Source: Brevundimonas sp. SORGH_AS_0993 (GTDB lineage Bacteria > Pseudomonadota > Alphaproteobacteria > Caulobacterales > Caulobacteraceae). From it: 64,000 bases of DNA. The first letter of the stretch is position 1, and each line of letters begins with the position of its first letter. The notes under the pieces are model-generated. The model saw nothing but the letters and a program-made list of their open reading frames with translations, did no database searches and was not told the origin of the DNA. The stretch lies in contig NZ_JAUTAH010000001.1 of NCBI RefSeq assembly GCF_030818545.1, positions 501,001 through 565,000 on the forward strand, given 5' to 3'. Positions 52,283-61,645 of this stretch are shown here, piece by piece. A program made the translations under genes and the position numbers.

Positions 52283-54498
52283 GCCGTCTCCCAGCCCTTT
52301 TCAATGGCCCAGACGGCGAAGGCGTAGTCGTGGGCGACTTCCTTCAGATAGTCGAATCGCCCGGCCGCCCCGCCATGCCCAGCCTCCATGTTGATCTTCA
52401 GCAGCACCGGCTTGCCCGAAGTGGTGGCGGGCCGCAGCTTGGCGACCCACTTTTCCGGCTCCCAATAGGTCACGCGCGGGTCAGACAGGCCACCGGTCGC
52501 CAGTACGGCCGGATAGGCCTGGGACTTCACCTGATCATAGGGGCTGTAGCTCATCATATAGTCGTAGGCGTCCGGGTCCTCGATCGGATTGCCCCATTCG
52601 GGCCATTCCGGCGGCGTCAGCGGCAGGGAGGTGTCGCTCATGGTGTTGATGACGTCGACGAACGGCACTTGGCCGATGACCCCGGCCCAGAGGTCCGGCC
52701 GCATGTTGTTGACCGCGCCCATCAGCATGCCGCCGGCCGACCCGCCCTGGGCCACGATGTTTCCGGCCTTGGCGTACTTCCGCTCGATCAGATGTTCGGC
52801 GGCGGCGATGAAGTCGGTGAAGGTGTTCTTCTTCGTCATTCGGCGCGCGGCCAGGAACCAGCCCCAGCCCTTGTCCGAACCGCCTCGAATATGGGCGATG
52901 GCGTAAATCCAGCCCCGATCCACCAGCGACAGCCGGTTGGTCGAGAAGCTGGCCGGCATCGGAATGCCGTAGGAGCCATAGCCGTAAAGCAGCAGCGGCG
53001 CGGAGCCGTCGATGGGCGTGGTGCGGCGACGCAGGACGGTGACGGGCACCAGTTGCCCATCGGCGGCCGGGGCGTTCAGTCGCTCGACCACATAGTCCGC
53101 AATATTGTGACCCGAGGGAATCTGCTGGGTCTTGCGCAGCGTCCGTTCCCGCGTCGCCATGTCATAGTCGAACGTCTGCGTCGGGGTGGAGGGCGAATTG
53201 TAGGTGTAGCGGGTCGTGGGGGTGTCGAACTCAGACGCGCCCGCCAGCGACAGGGCGAAGGCAGGCTCGTCCACTGCGATCTGATGTTCGGCGCCCGCGC
53301 GGTCGCGAATGATGATGCGGGTGTTGGCGTCCCCCCGTTCCTGACGCGCCAGATGGTTCCGGGTCAAGTCCAGACCTTCGATGAAGCGGCCGGGCGTATG
53401 GGGAACCAGGTCCGTCCAATGGGCCTTGCCTGGCGTCGAGGTTGGCGCCTGGACGATCTTGAAGTCGATGGCGTCGTCGGCGTTGGTGCGGATCACCCAG
53501 CGGTCGTCCCAGTGATCGACGTCGTAGCGGACAGCGACTTGTCGCGGCTCCAGCACAACGGGTTCGGCTGTCGGCGTTTCGCCCGGAATGTAGCGGGCCT
53601 CGCTGGTTTCCTGATTCTGGATGCCGATGACGATGAACTTGTCGTCGGCGGTGCGGCCTACGCCGATGAACATGCCGTCGTCGGCCTCTTCATAGACCAG
53701 GGTGGTTTCGCCGCCGCGCGCCGGGCGGCGGAATATCTTGTCCGGGCGTCCGTTGTCGTCGCGGTTGGTCCAGAAAATCCACTGGCTGTCAGGTGAAAAG
53801 GTGAAGTCGCCGGTCGCGCTTTCTATCACCTCGGACAGGACCTCGTCGGTCGCCAGATCCTTCACATAGATCTTGTGCACCTCGGACCCTTGCGCGTCCT
53901 CGGCATAGGCGAACAGGCTGTGGTCCGGGCTGTGGGAAGCGGCCGAGACTTCCGAATAGGCCTTGCCCTTGGCCAGTTCATTGGCGTCCAGCAGCAGTTG
54001 AGGCGTCGGGGCGACGACGAAGGTCTTCGTCACCGGCTGACCCTCGACCATCCACGCGCCCTGACGCTCCACCCGCATGTAGCGCGGATGCTGGTCGCCC
54101 GTGCGGTACTCGACATAATAGGTCCAGCCGCCGTCTGGCGCGGGGACGGAGGAATCGTCCTCCTTGATGCGGCCGCGCATCTCCTGGAACATCGCCTCCT
54201 GCAGGGGCAGGGTCGAGGCCATCATGGCTTCTCGATAGGCGTTTTCGGCAGTCAGATGCGCCTTCACCTCGGCTTTGATCAGGGTTGGATCACGCAGGAC
54301 CGCTTGCCAGTTGTCGTCCTTCATCCACTGATAGTCGTCGGTGCGGGTGCGCCCCAGTTGTTCGATGACGACGGGAATCTTCTTGGCGACGGGAGGCTGG
54401 GGCATCGAGGCTCCGGAAGGCTGGCGGGCGAGGGCGGGGGAGGACGAGGCGGCCAAGGCCGTCGCGGCGGTGGACAGGAGGATCTGGCGTCGGTTCAT
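52279..54498 (-). CDS. S9 family peptidase (oligopeptidase B-like)
   Basis: A 739-aa serine peptidase of the prolyl oligopeptidase family. The N-terminal signal has a twin-arginine-like RRQILLSTAATALAA, so it is probably periplasmic. The N-terminal beta-propeller covers about residues 90-470. The alpha/beta-hydrolase domain contains the nucleophile in QGGSAGGMLMGA (Ser about 579) and a C-terminal His in MEAGHGGAAGRF (about 706). YGYGSYG near 522 is also typical. Oligopeptidase B cuts short peptides after basic residues; exact specificity here is not shown. Confidence 0.92.
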   Translation of the reverse strand: MNRRQILLSTAATALAASSSPALARQPSGASMPQPPVAKKIPVVIEQLGRTRTDDYQWMKDDNWQAVLRDPTLIKAEVKAHLTAENAYREAMMASTLPLQEAMFQEMRGRIKEDDSSVPAPDGGWTYYVEYRTGDQHPRYMRVERQGAWMVEGQPVTKTFVVAPTPQLLLDANELAKGKAYSEVSAASHSPDHSLFAYAEDAQGSEVHKIYVKDLATDEVLSEVIESATGDFTFSPDSQWIFWTNRDDNGRPDKIFRRPARGGETTLVYEEADDGMFIGVGRTADDKFIVIGIQNQETSEARYIPGETPTAEPVVLEPRQVAVRYDVDHWDDRWVIRTNADDAIDFKIVQAPTSTPGKAHWTDLVPHTPGRFIEGLDLTRNHLARQERGDANTRIIIRDRAGAEHQIAVDEPAFALSLAGASEFDTPTTRYTYNSPSTPTQTFDYDMATRERTLRKTQQIPSGHNIADYVVERLNAPAADGQLVPVTVLRRRTTPIDGSAPLLLYGYGSYGIPMPASFSTNRLSLVDRGWIYAIAHIRGGSDKGWGWFLAARRMTKKNTFTDFIAAAEHLIERKYAKAGNIVAQGGSAGGMLMGAVNNMRPDLWAGVIGQVPFVDVINTMSDTSLPLTPPEWPEWGNPIEDPDAYDYMMSYSPYDQVKSQAYPAVLATGGLSDPRVTYWEPEKWVAKLRPATTSGKPVLLKINMEAGHGGAAGRFDYLKEVAHDYAFAVWAIEKGWETA

Positions 54499-54589
54499 GG
54501 TCGGCTCCCCAGGGACGTGCGGACATAACCTTGGGCGTTCGGGCCGCCCGAGGTCAAATGAAGATCGCGCCGCTCCTTCAGCTCGGCCT

Positions 54590-56374
54590 TCAGCCCGCTA
54601 GGGCCTCGACCGTCATTCGCTTCAGCAGATCGCCACCCTGGCCCACGGCCGCCAGGCGGCTGGAGACATGGCCGAGAACATTCGCGGCGTAGAGTTCATA
54701 AAGGTCCAGCTTGCCCTGCAGCCAGATCGGATCGCCGTCGCCGGCGTCCAGGCGCGTCTTGGCGGCCAGCGCCCCCTTGGCCAGCATCCAGCCCCCGATG
54801 ACGTCGCCCAGCAGTTTCAGATAAGCGTCGGCGGCGGCCAAAACGTCGGCCGCCGCATTCGGATCGGCCTTGCGGTCCAGCAGCCACAGGGTGGCGTCTT
54901 CCACCGCCTCGATGGCCGTGGCGAACCGCTCGACCGGCTTTCCGGCATAGAGACGCGACAGGTCGGCCAGGGTCGCCTTCATGTCGGAGATCAGGGTCTT
55001 GGCCGCCTCGCCGCCCTCCATCGACAGCTTGCGTCCGACCAGGTCCATAGCCTGGATGCCGTTGGTCCCCTCGTAGATCGGGGCGATGCGGGCGTCGCGG
55101 TAGTATTGGGCTGCGCCCGTCTCCTCGATGAAGCCCATGCCGCCGTGGACCTGAACGCCCAGGGAGGCGACCTCGCAGCCCACGTCGGTGGACCATGCCT
55201 TGGCGATGGGGGTGAACAGGTCCTCGCGGCTTTTCCACTTGCGTCGTTCGGCCTCGGTCGCGGCGTGGCGGGCCAGGTCGGCGGCCACGCCGGTCGACAG
55301 GCAGATGGCGCGGGCCGCCGAAATCTTGGCCTTCATCACCCCCAGCATCCGGCGCACGTCCGGATGGTCGAAGATCGGGGCGCTGGCTTCGCCCGTCCAG
55401 ATCGAGCGGCCCTGACGACGCTCCAGCGCATAGGCTAGGGCGTGTTGATAGGCGCGTTCGGCGATGCCCACGCCTTCGACCCCGACGGCCAGGCGCGCGG
55501 CGTTCATCATGACGAACATATGGGCCAAGCCCTGGTTCGGCTGTCCGACCAGTTCGGCGGTTGCGCCCTCATAGCTCATGACGCAGGTGGGCGATGCGTG
55601 GATGCCCAGCTTGTGCTCCACCCCGACCGGACGGAAGGCGTTGCGGTCGCCCAGCGATCCATCGTCCTTGACCGCGAACTTGGGCGTCAGGAACAAGCTG
55701 ATGCCTTTGGGGCCCGGCGGCGCGTCGGGCAGACGGGCCAGAACCAGATGGACGATGTTGTCCGTGGCGTCGTGGTCGCCCCAGGTGATGAAGATTTTCT
55801 GGCCGTTCAGGGCATAGGTTCCGTCGCCGTTCGGCGTGGCTGTGGCGGAAAGAGCGCCCAGGTCCGAGCCTGCGCCGGGTTCGGTCAACACCATGGCGCC
55901 GGTCCATTCGCCGCTGACCAGCTTGGTCAGATATTTCGCCTTCTGGTCTTCCGTCCCGACCTGCTCCAGCGCCTCGATGGCTGCCAGGGACAGCATGGGG
56001 CACAGGCCAAAGGCCATGTTGGCGGCGTGGACGGTTTCGTAGGCCGCCAGTTCAATCGCCTTGGGTAGGCCCTGGCCCCCGGCCTCGACCGAGGACGACA
56101 GGCCGGTCCAGCCGCCGGCCGCAAACTGACGATAGGCGTCGGGGAAACCCGGCGCGGCCGTCACCGCCCCATTGGCGTAGGTAGAGCCCTTCTGGTCGCC
56201 GACGCGGTTCAGCGGCGCCAGCACTTCCTCGGAGAACTGGCCCGCCGCTTCCAGAATGGCCTGAGCCACCTCGGCGTCATAGTCGGTGAAGGCGCCGGTC
56301 GCGGCGACGTCGACCATGCCGGCGACGGCCTCCAGGGTGAAGGTCAGATCCCGGACGGGCGCGCGATAGGTCAT
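54590..56374 (-). CDS. Acyl-CoA dehydrogenase with C-terminal extension
   Basis: A 594-aa FAD enzyme that oxidises an acyl-CoA to the 2-enoyl-CoA. Features: the FAD/substrate motif MVLTEPGAGSDLGAL (about residues 155-170), FITWGDHD, and GFIEETGAAQYYRDARIAPIYEGTNGIQ near 409-436 with the catalytic acidic region. A C-terminal domain of about 120 residues is typical of the long FadE-like and DmdC-like group (3-methylmercaptopropionyl-CoA dehydrogenases). Substrate is unknown. It is encoded alone and is divergent from the cytochrome b561 gene. Confidence 0.92.
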   Translation of the reverse strand: MTYRAPVRDLTFTLEAVAGMVDVAATGAFTDYDAEVAQAILEAAGQFSEEVLAPLNRVGDQKGSTYANGAVTAAPGFPDAYRQFAAGGWTGLSSSVEAGGQGLPKAIELAAYETVHAANMAFGLCPMLSLAAIEALEQVGTEDQKAKYLTKLVSGEWTGAMVLTEPGAGSDLGALSATATPNGDGTYALNGQKIFITWGDHDATDNIVHLVLARLPDAPPGPKGISLFLTPKFAVKDDGSLGDRNAFRPVGVEHKLGIHASPTCVMSYEGATAELVGQPNQGLAHMFVMMNAARLAVGVEGVGIAERAYQHALAYALERRQGRSIWTGEASAPIFDHPDVRRMLGVMKAKISAARAICLSTGVAADLARHAATEAERRKWKSREDLFTPIAKAWSTDVGCEVASLGVQVHGGMGFIEETGAAQYYRDARIAPIYEGTNGIQAMDLVGRKLSMEGGEAAKTLISDMKATLADLSRLYAGKPVERFATAIEAVEDATLWLLDRKADPNAAADVLAAADAYLKLLGDVIGGWMLAKGALAAKTRLDAGDGDPIWLQGKLDLYELYAANVLGHVSSRLAAVGQGGDLLKRMTVEALAG

Positions 56375-56494
56375 GGGCTTTCCTCAATCGTCTTTGCGGC
56401 CTAAGTGCCGCGACGGGGCCCGGCGCTGCAAGCGTCTTGGCGACGCGCCCCCTCTGAGCGCAGAGTGACGACGTGCCGTGACGGAAGGGAAGAC

Positions 56495-57046
56495 ATGGGC
56501 GAGCCCCGCAACCGATATTCGACCGTATCCCTGCTGATGCACTGGGGCATCGCCCTGGCGGTGCTGATCCAGATCCTGCTGATCACGGCGCATGAGAACA
56601 CCGAGGGGCCGATGTCCAGCGAGTTCGTCATGCTGCACAAATCCCTGGGCCTGACCATTCTGGTCCTGACCCTGGCGCGGATCGGCTGGAGGATGGCGCA
56701 TCCGGCCATACGGCTGCCAGCGGAGTTGCCGGTATGGCAGAGGATCGCGGCGCGTGCGACCCATGTGCTGTTCTATCTAGCGCTGATCTTCATTCCGATG
56801 ACCGGCTGGGTAGCGTCTTCGGCCGCAGGGCGAGACATCGTCTGGTTCGGACTGTTTTCATGGCCCCTTTTGCCGGTGGGCGGCGGGCGAGAGACGGCCC
56901 GCAGCTTGATGGGCCTGCACGGACTGGCGGTCAAAGGTCTGTATGTGCTGATCGCGCTGCACGTTCTGGCTGCCCTGAAGCATCAGTTCATCGACAGGGA
57001 CAATGTATTGCATCGGATGATCCCGCTCATCCCGCGACGACCGTGA
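56495..57046 (+). CDS. Cytochrome b561 family protein
   Basis: A 183-aa four-helix membrane haem protein. Candidate haem-ligand His residues occur in STVSLLMHWGIALAV (about residue 17), LHKSLGLTIL (about 50), MGLHGLAVKGLYVLIALHVLAALKHQF (about 139 and 153). The cytoplasmic/periplasmic loops are short. Such proteins pass electrons from quinol to periplasmic acceptors. ATG 56495 is preceded by GGAAGGGA. The GTG start of the next gene overlaps its TGA (GTGA), which couples the two. Confidence 0.9.
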   Translation: MGEPRNRYSTVSLLMHWGIALAVLIQILLITAHENTEGPMSSEFVMLHKSLGLTILVLTLARIGWRMAHPAIRLPAELPVWQRIAARATHVLFYLALIFIPMTGWVASSAAGRDIVWFGLFSWPLLPVGGGRETARSLMGLHGLAVKGLYVLIALHVLAALKHQFIDRDNVLHRMIPLIPRRP

Positions 57047-57963
57047 GCGCGACGCCCGAACAGGCGGCCGGCGCCCTGAGGCGAGGCGGTCTGATCCTCT
57101 TGCCGACGGAAACCGTGTATGGGCTGGGCGCGGATGCGAGCGACCCTGTGGCCGTCGCCGCCGTCTTCGCCGCCAAGGGCCGGCCCCAGTTCAATCCTCT
57201 GATCGCTCACGTCGCCAGCCTGGAAGCGGCGAGAGCCGTCGGTCGGTTCAATGCGGCGGCCGAGGCCCTGGCCAAGGCTTTCTGGCCCGGCCCGTTGACC
57301 TTGGTTCTGCCCGTCGCGGACGGCCGCCGCGTCTGCGACCTGGCGCGCGCCGGGCTGGACAGCGTGGCGGTGCGGGTTCCGGCCCATCCGCTGGCGCGTC
57401 AGGTTCTGGCGGCTTTCGGCGGCCCCGTGGTGGCGCCCTCGGCCAACCGCTCCGGCCGGCCTAGCCCGACCACCTTTTCGGACGCGGTCGAGGAAACGGG
57501 CGCCGCCGTGGCGGCCGCCGTCGATGGCGGGCCCTGCGACATCGGCTTGGAAAGCACGGTGGCGTCCGTTCTCGGAGACCGAGTCGCCCTGCTGCGGCCG
57601 GGCGCCGTCACGCGGGCGCAGATCGAGGCGGTCGTCGGCACGCTGATGGAAAGCGGAGAGGAGGGGCGCCGTTCGCCCGGTCGCCTGGCCCTTCACTATG
57701 CGCCTGACGCGCCGGTCCGCATCGAGGCGCTTGAGGCCCGGCCGGGCGAAATCCTGCTGGGCTTCGGGCCGGGGGTGGGCGACCCCGCCTGGAGCCTGAG
57801 CCCTGCAGGCGATCCCAAGGAAGCGGCCGCCAACTTGTTTCGACTGCTGCGCGCGGCCGATCGTCAGAAACCAGGGGCAATCGCCATTTCCCCTATTCCT
57901 TCAGAAGGTTTGGGCGAAGCGATCAATGATCGGTTGAAACGGGCGGCAGGCTACGTCGGCTGA
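57043..57963 (+). CDS. L-threonylcarbamoyladenylate synthase (Sua5/YwlC)
   Basis: Makes threonylcarbamoyl-AMP from threonine, bicarbonate and ATP for the t6A37 modification of ANN-decoding tRNAs; 306 aa. The YrdC/TsaC-like domain spans about residues 5-195 with ILLPTETVYGLGADA, KGRPQFNPLIAHV, VAVRVPAHPLARQVL and VVAPSANRSGRPSPT. A C-terminal Sua5 domain follows (about 215-306), so this is the long Sua5 type rather than the single-domain TsaC. The GTG start at 57043 overlaps the cytochrome stop. Its 3' end overlaps the convergent patatin gene by 13 bases. Confidence 0.95.
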   Translation: MSATPEQAAGALRRGGLILLPTETVYGLGADASDPVAVAAVFAAKGRPQFNPLIAHVASLEAARAVGRFNAAAEALAKAFWPGPLTLVLPVADGRRVCDLARAGLDSVAVRVPAHPLARQVLAAFGGPVVAPSANRSGRPSPTTFSDAVEETGAAVAAAVDGGPCDIGLESTVASVLGDRVALLRPGAVTRAQIEAVVGTLMESGEEGRRSPGRLALHYAPDAPVRIEALEARPGEILLGFGPGVGDPAWSLSPAGDPKEAAANLFRLLRAADRQKPGAIAISPIPSEGLGEAINDRLKRAAGYVG

Positions 57964-59021
57964 CCGAAGCGCGCCTGCAGGTCCACGCTGGACTGGCGCC
58001 CGACGCTGATAAGGCAACTGTTCAGCCAATCCTCTGCGGCGGCGCGGCCCCGCGCCTTCAAGTCGTTCAGGAAGCCCCATTCGGTATTGAATTTGGACCG
58101 CAGCGACAAGTCCGACAACCAGCCATCGGCCTCGATGGCGTGCAGACGGACGGGCCGAAACGCCCCCTGACCGTCCAGTTGACCTTTGTCGATAAGGCCC
58201 TCCGCCACGGCGAGGGCGCGCAGTTCGGCCAGAAGCGGAGCGTTGAAGACGATCTCGTTCAACCGATCCATGATGTCTGCGGCGGTCTTGGGCGTCTCCT
58301 CCCGCATCAGGGGATTGAGGGTCAGCAGCAGGACGTCGTCTGGCGTGTCCTCGCCGGTCAGAGGCCATAGCGCCGGATTGGTAAGATAGCCGCCGTCCCA
58401 ATAGGGTTCGCCATCGATCTCCACGGCCTGGTACAGATGCGGCAGGCATGCGGACGCCAGCAGGACATCGGCCGAGATCTCCGACGAATCGAATACGCGC
58501 GCCCGCGCCTGACGCACGGCGGTCGCCGCCACGAAGAACCGAACGCACGAGTCTCTGACCGCCTGAAAGTCCACGGCGGCGTTCAGAACCCGTTTCAGAG
58601 GATTGTGGTTCAGAGGGTTGAATTCATAGGGACTCATGGACAGGGCCAGGGTCTCTCCTGCGCGCCAGAAGGGCGTGTCCTTGATCCAGTCCGGCGGCTG
58701 GGCTGCGCTCCACAGGTTGCTGTCGCCGAATACATTGCGCCCGCCGGATTGGTTGACCTCGCGCCATAGCTTGTCCAGGGCCGCGCGGGGATCGGCCTTG
58801 GCCAGCCCGGATATCAGAGCGGCGCCATTCATCGCCCCCGCCGAGACGCCGGAGACGGCCCGCACCTCTAGCCGGTCGTCCTCCAGCAACCGATCCAGCA
58901 CGCCCCATTGAAAGGCGCCGTGGGCGCCTCCGCCCTGGAGCGCCAGGGACACGGGCGTTCGACCCGAGGGAGGCTGTTCAGCCAGCGCCGGAACAGCGGC
59001 CTTGCGTTTGAAGATCGCCAT
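57951..59021 (-). CDS. Patatin-like phospholipase
   Basis: A 356-aa lipid acyl hydrolase. The oxyanion loop is LALQGGGAHGAFQWG (about residues 28-42), the nucleophile elbow VSGVSAGAMNGAA (Ser about 64) and the catalytic Asp in WDGGYLTNPAL (about 198). The patatin domain covers about 26-240. The first 20 residues are basic and lack a clear signal peptide. Encoded directly downstream of the 3-hydroxybutyrate dehydrogenase gene (20-base gap); in some Alphaproteobacteria this pairing accompanies polyhydroxybutyrate turnover, which is only a suggestion here. Confidence 0.9.
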   Translation of the reverse strand: MAIFKRKAAVPALAEQPPSGRTPVSLALQGGGAHGAFQWGVLDRLLEDDRLEVRAVSGVSAGAMNGAALISGLAKADPRAALDKLWREVNQSGGRNVFGDSNLWSAAQPPDWIKDTPFWRAGETLALSMSPYEFNPLNHNPLKRVLNAAVDFQAVRDSCVRFFVAATAVRQARARVFDSSEISADVLLASACLPHLYQAVEIDGEPYWDGGYLTNPALWPLTGEDTPDDVLLLTLNPLMREETPKTAADIMDRLNEIVFNAPLLAELRALAVAEGLIDKGQLDGQGAFRPVRLHAIEADGWLSDLSLRSKFNTEWGFLNDLKARGRAAAEDWLNSCLISVGRQSSVDLQARFGQPT

Positions 59022-59041
59022 GCCGCCCCCCAATCCTTCGC

Positions 59042-59875
59042 CTATTGTGCGGTCCAGCCGCCGTCGATGGAGAAGCTGGCGCCGTTGGCCGAGGCGCCGA
59101 GATCGGACACCAGATAGAGGAAGAGGCCGGCCAGCTCTTCCGTCGCCACGAACCGTTTGGTCGGCTGGGAGCCCAGGATGACGTTCTTCAGCACGTCTTC
59201 CTTGCTCATCTTGCGTGTGCGCGCCTGGTCGGCGATCTGCTTTTCCACGATTGGGGTTTCGACGAAACCGGGGCAGATGGCGTTGCAGGTGATGTTGTCC
59301 TGGGCGACTTCCAGCGCCACCGTCTTGGTGAAGCCCACGATCCCGTGTTTGGCGGCGACATAGGCCGATTTGAAAGGACTGGCGACCAGGCCGTGGGCCG
59401 AGGCCATGTTGACGATTCGACCGCGTCCCTGCGCCTTCATCAGGGGGATCGCCGCGCGCGTCGCGTAGAAGGCCGACGACAGGTTGATGGCGATGATCTG
59501 CTCCCACTTGTCGGCGGGGAAGTTCTCGACGGATTCGACGTGCTGAATGCCGGCGTTGTTGACCAGGATGTCCAGACGGCCCAGTTCGCGTTCGGCGAAG
59601 GCGACCATGTCCGCGATCTCAGGCCCCTTGGTCATATTGGCCGGATGATAGAGGACGCGGGCGCCCGAGGACGATTCCAGTTCGGCGCGTGTCCGTTCGA
59701 TCTCGGCGGCGTTGCCCAGGCCGTTCAGCACCACGTCGCCGCCGCGCGACGCGACCGCCCGCGCCAGCGCAAGACCGATGCCGGAGGTTGAGCCGGTGAT
59801 GACCGCCGTCTGCCCTTTCAGATCGCCGATGTCGCGAAACGATGCTTCTGCGCCCGGCTGGGATGACTGATCCAC
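59042..59875 (-). CDS. bdhA: D-3-hydroxybutyrate dehydrogenase
   Basis: A 277-aa short-chain dehydrogenase interconverting 3-hydroxybutyrate and acetoacetate. The NAD motif is ITGSTSGIGLALA (about residues 26-38), with VNNAGIQHVES near 105-115. The active-site YVAAKHG is near 172, where Tyr and Lys stand four apart. VETPIVEKQIADQARTRKMS is characteristic of the BdhA group. SDR specificity from motifs is not absolute, but the loop after the active site supports the call. It is followed by the patatin gene. Confidence 0.88.
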   Translation of the reverse strand: MDQSSQPGAEASFRDIGDLKGQTAVITGSTSGIGLALARAVASRGGDVVLNGLGNAAEIERTRAELESSSGARVLYHPANMTKGPEIADMVAFAERELGRLDILVNNAGIQHVESVENFPADKWEQIIAINLSSAFYATRAAIPLMKAQGRGRIVNMASAHGLVASPFKSAYVAAKHGIVGFTKTVALEVAQDNITCNAICPGFVETPIVEKQIADQARTRKMSKEDVLKNVILGSQPTKRFVATEELAGLFLYLVSDLGASANGASFSIDGGWTAQ

Positions 59876-59932
59876 TGTTTCGCCCCTCTTATCTTTATGT
59901 GACCTCAGACTAGCGGCAGGAGCGGGTAGGGA

Positions 59933-60703
59933 TCAAGAATTTCCCGATCTGGTGAATATCCATTCGCTTTCGGTCGAGGCGGCCTTGTTGAAGCGATAGC
60001 CGTCACGGTCGAAGCTCTTCAAATCCCCCACCTTTTCGACCCGTTCATCGATGGCGAAGCGCGCCATGACGCCGCGCGCCTTCTTGGCGAAGAAGGAGAT
60101 GATGCGGCTTTCGCCGTTCTTCTCCTCGCGGAACTGCGGCGTGACGACCGGCAGTTTCAGGGCCTTGGCGTCCACCGCGCCGAAATACTCCTGGCTGGCC
60201 AGGTTCACCAGGGTGGGATCGGCCTGGCCCTCGGCGTCGGCGTTCAACGCTTTCGAAAGCCGGTCGCCCCAGAAGTCGTAAAGGCTGGCGCCGCGCCGAG
60301 TCTTCAACCGCGTGCCCATCTCAAGCCGATAGGGTTGTATCCGGTCCAGCGGCCGCAGCAGGCCATAGAAGCCCGACAGGATGCGCAGATGGTCCTGGGC
60401 CCAGATCAAGGCGTCGGCGTCCAACTCGCGCGCCCTCAGGCCCTCATAGACGTCGCCGGCGAAGGCGAAGGCCGCCTGGACGCCGTCCAGCGAGTCGGGA
60501 TCGAAGGCCTTGAACCGCTCCATGTTCAGGGTCGCCAGATCGTCGGAGATGCCCATCAGCCGACGCAGATCGGCTTTGCTCTGGCGCTTCGCGGTCTTGG
60601 CCAGGCTGGCCGTGTCTTCGAGAAAGCGGCGCTCCGAGGCGGGCAGGGCGACATCGACTTCGGTGAAGTCCAGCCGTTTGGCGGGCGAAAGAACGATCAG
60701 CAA
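59933..60703 (-). CDS. yaaA: Peroxide stress protein YaaA
   Basis: A 256-aa DUF328/YaaA protein. The diagnostic start LIVLSPAKRLDF is present, followed by LMGISDDLATLNMERF, LDRIQPYRLEMGTRL near residues 119-133, and SFFAKKARGVMARF near 203-216. In E. coli YaaA lowers free iron and limits DNA damage during peroxide stress. Encoded singly with short gaps to bdhA and to the methyltransferase gene. Confidence 0.95.
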   Translation of the reverse strand: MLIVLSPAKRLDFTEVDVALPASERRFLEDTASLAKTAKRQSKADLRRLMGISDDLATLNMERFKAFDPDSLDGVQAAFAFAGDVYEGLRARELDADALIWAQDHLRILSGFYGLLRPLDRIQPYRLEMGTRLKTRRGASLYDFWGDRLSKALNADAEGQADPTLVNLASQEYFGAVDAKALKLPVVTPQFREEKNGESRIISFFAKKARGVMARFAIDERVEKVGDLKSFDRDGYRFNKAASTESEWIFTRSGNS

Positions 60704-60767
60704 GACGCGGCTCCATGACGAAGTCGGTCAGATAGTCCGCTTCAGTGACGATTTGAACCAGAGCGCC

Positions 60768-61526
60768 TCACCATTCCAGCGGCGTTTCGCCTCTCAGGAT
60801 CGCCTCGGCCTTCTGCGTGTGCTTGCCGTCGCTGCGGTCGTGCAGGATCAGCGGCGGCAGAAGACGCAGCGGCGCGCGTCCGGTCTTGACAGCCTGCACT
60901 AGAATCCGCTTGGCCGGTTCGTCGGCGAACGGATGGATCGGGCGGACCACGAACGATCCCGCTTTTTCGCCCATAAGCCGCAAGATGTCGGCCAGACGGT
61001 CGGCCCGGTGGATCATCACGATCCGGCCGCCCTCGCGCACCGCCTTCAGCAAGAAGCGCGTCCAGGCTTCTAGGCCGTCGTCCGCCATCCAGGCGTTCCG
61101 CTTGCTTTCGGCCGGCGCACGCAGGGCCGAAGCGTCGTCGAAGAAGGGCGGATTGGACACGGCCCAGTCGAAAGGTGCGGCGCCAAGGGCGCGAAATCCC
61201 GCAGCGACATCGCCGGTTTGCACCGCGACCCGGTCCTGAAAATCGTTCAGCGCCGCATTCTGCTTGGCCAGATCGGCCATGGTCGAATCGCGCTCCAGTC
61301 CTGTAAGCCGTGCCTGCGGGCAGCGCGCCGCAATCTGTATCAGGACACCCCCAGCGCCGCACCCCGCCTCGATCACCCGGTCGCTCGGTCTGGCGGGGGT
61401 CGCCGCCGCCAGCAGGGCCGCATCCATGCCCGCACGATAACCCTTGGCCGGCTGACGCAACCGCACCCGGCCGTTCAACAGGCCGTTTTCGACGACGTCC
61501 AGCGTGGCGGTTTCGACCGCGTCCAA
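60768..61526 (-). CDS. TrmN6-like tRNA adenine-N6 methyltransferase family protein
   Basis: A 252-aa SAM-dependent class I methyltransferase. The SAM loop is VIEAGCGAGGVLIQIA (about residues 52-67), the acidic loop LTGLERDSTMADLA, and the N6-adenine motif AVSNPPFFDD (NPPF) near 122-131. Family members modify A37 of tRNA1-Val in E. coli. The gene stands alone, divergent from the polyprenyl synthase gene. Substrate not proven. Confidence 0.88.
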   Translation of the reverse strand: MDAVETATLDVVENGLLNGRVRLRQPAKGYRAGMDAALLAAATPARPSDRVIEAGCGAGGVLIQIAARCPQARLTGLERDSTMADLAKQNAALNDFQDRVAVQTGDVAAGFRALGAAPFDWAVSNPPFFDDASALRAPAESKRNAWMADDGLEAWTRFLLKAVREGGRIVMIHRADRLADILRLMGEKAGSFVVRPIHPFADEPAKRILVQAVKTGRAPLRLLPPLILHDRSDGKHTQKAEAILRGETPLEW

Positions 61527-61645
61527 GCCTCAATCTCCTTGACCCCCCAAGGGGCGAACATCATTGTGCGCCGCGAAGCGCCGGGGCAAGCCAGACCGGC
61601 TGTATAAACCTTCCCCGCGACCGTTCGCGTGTCGCGAAGCCTTTA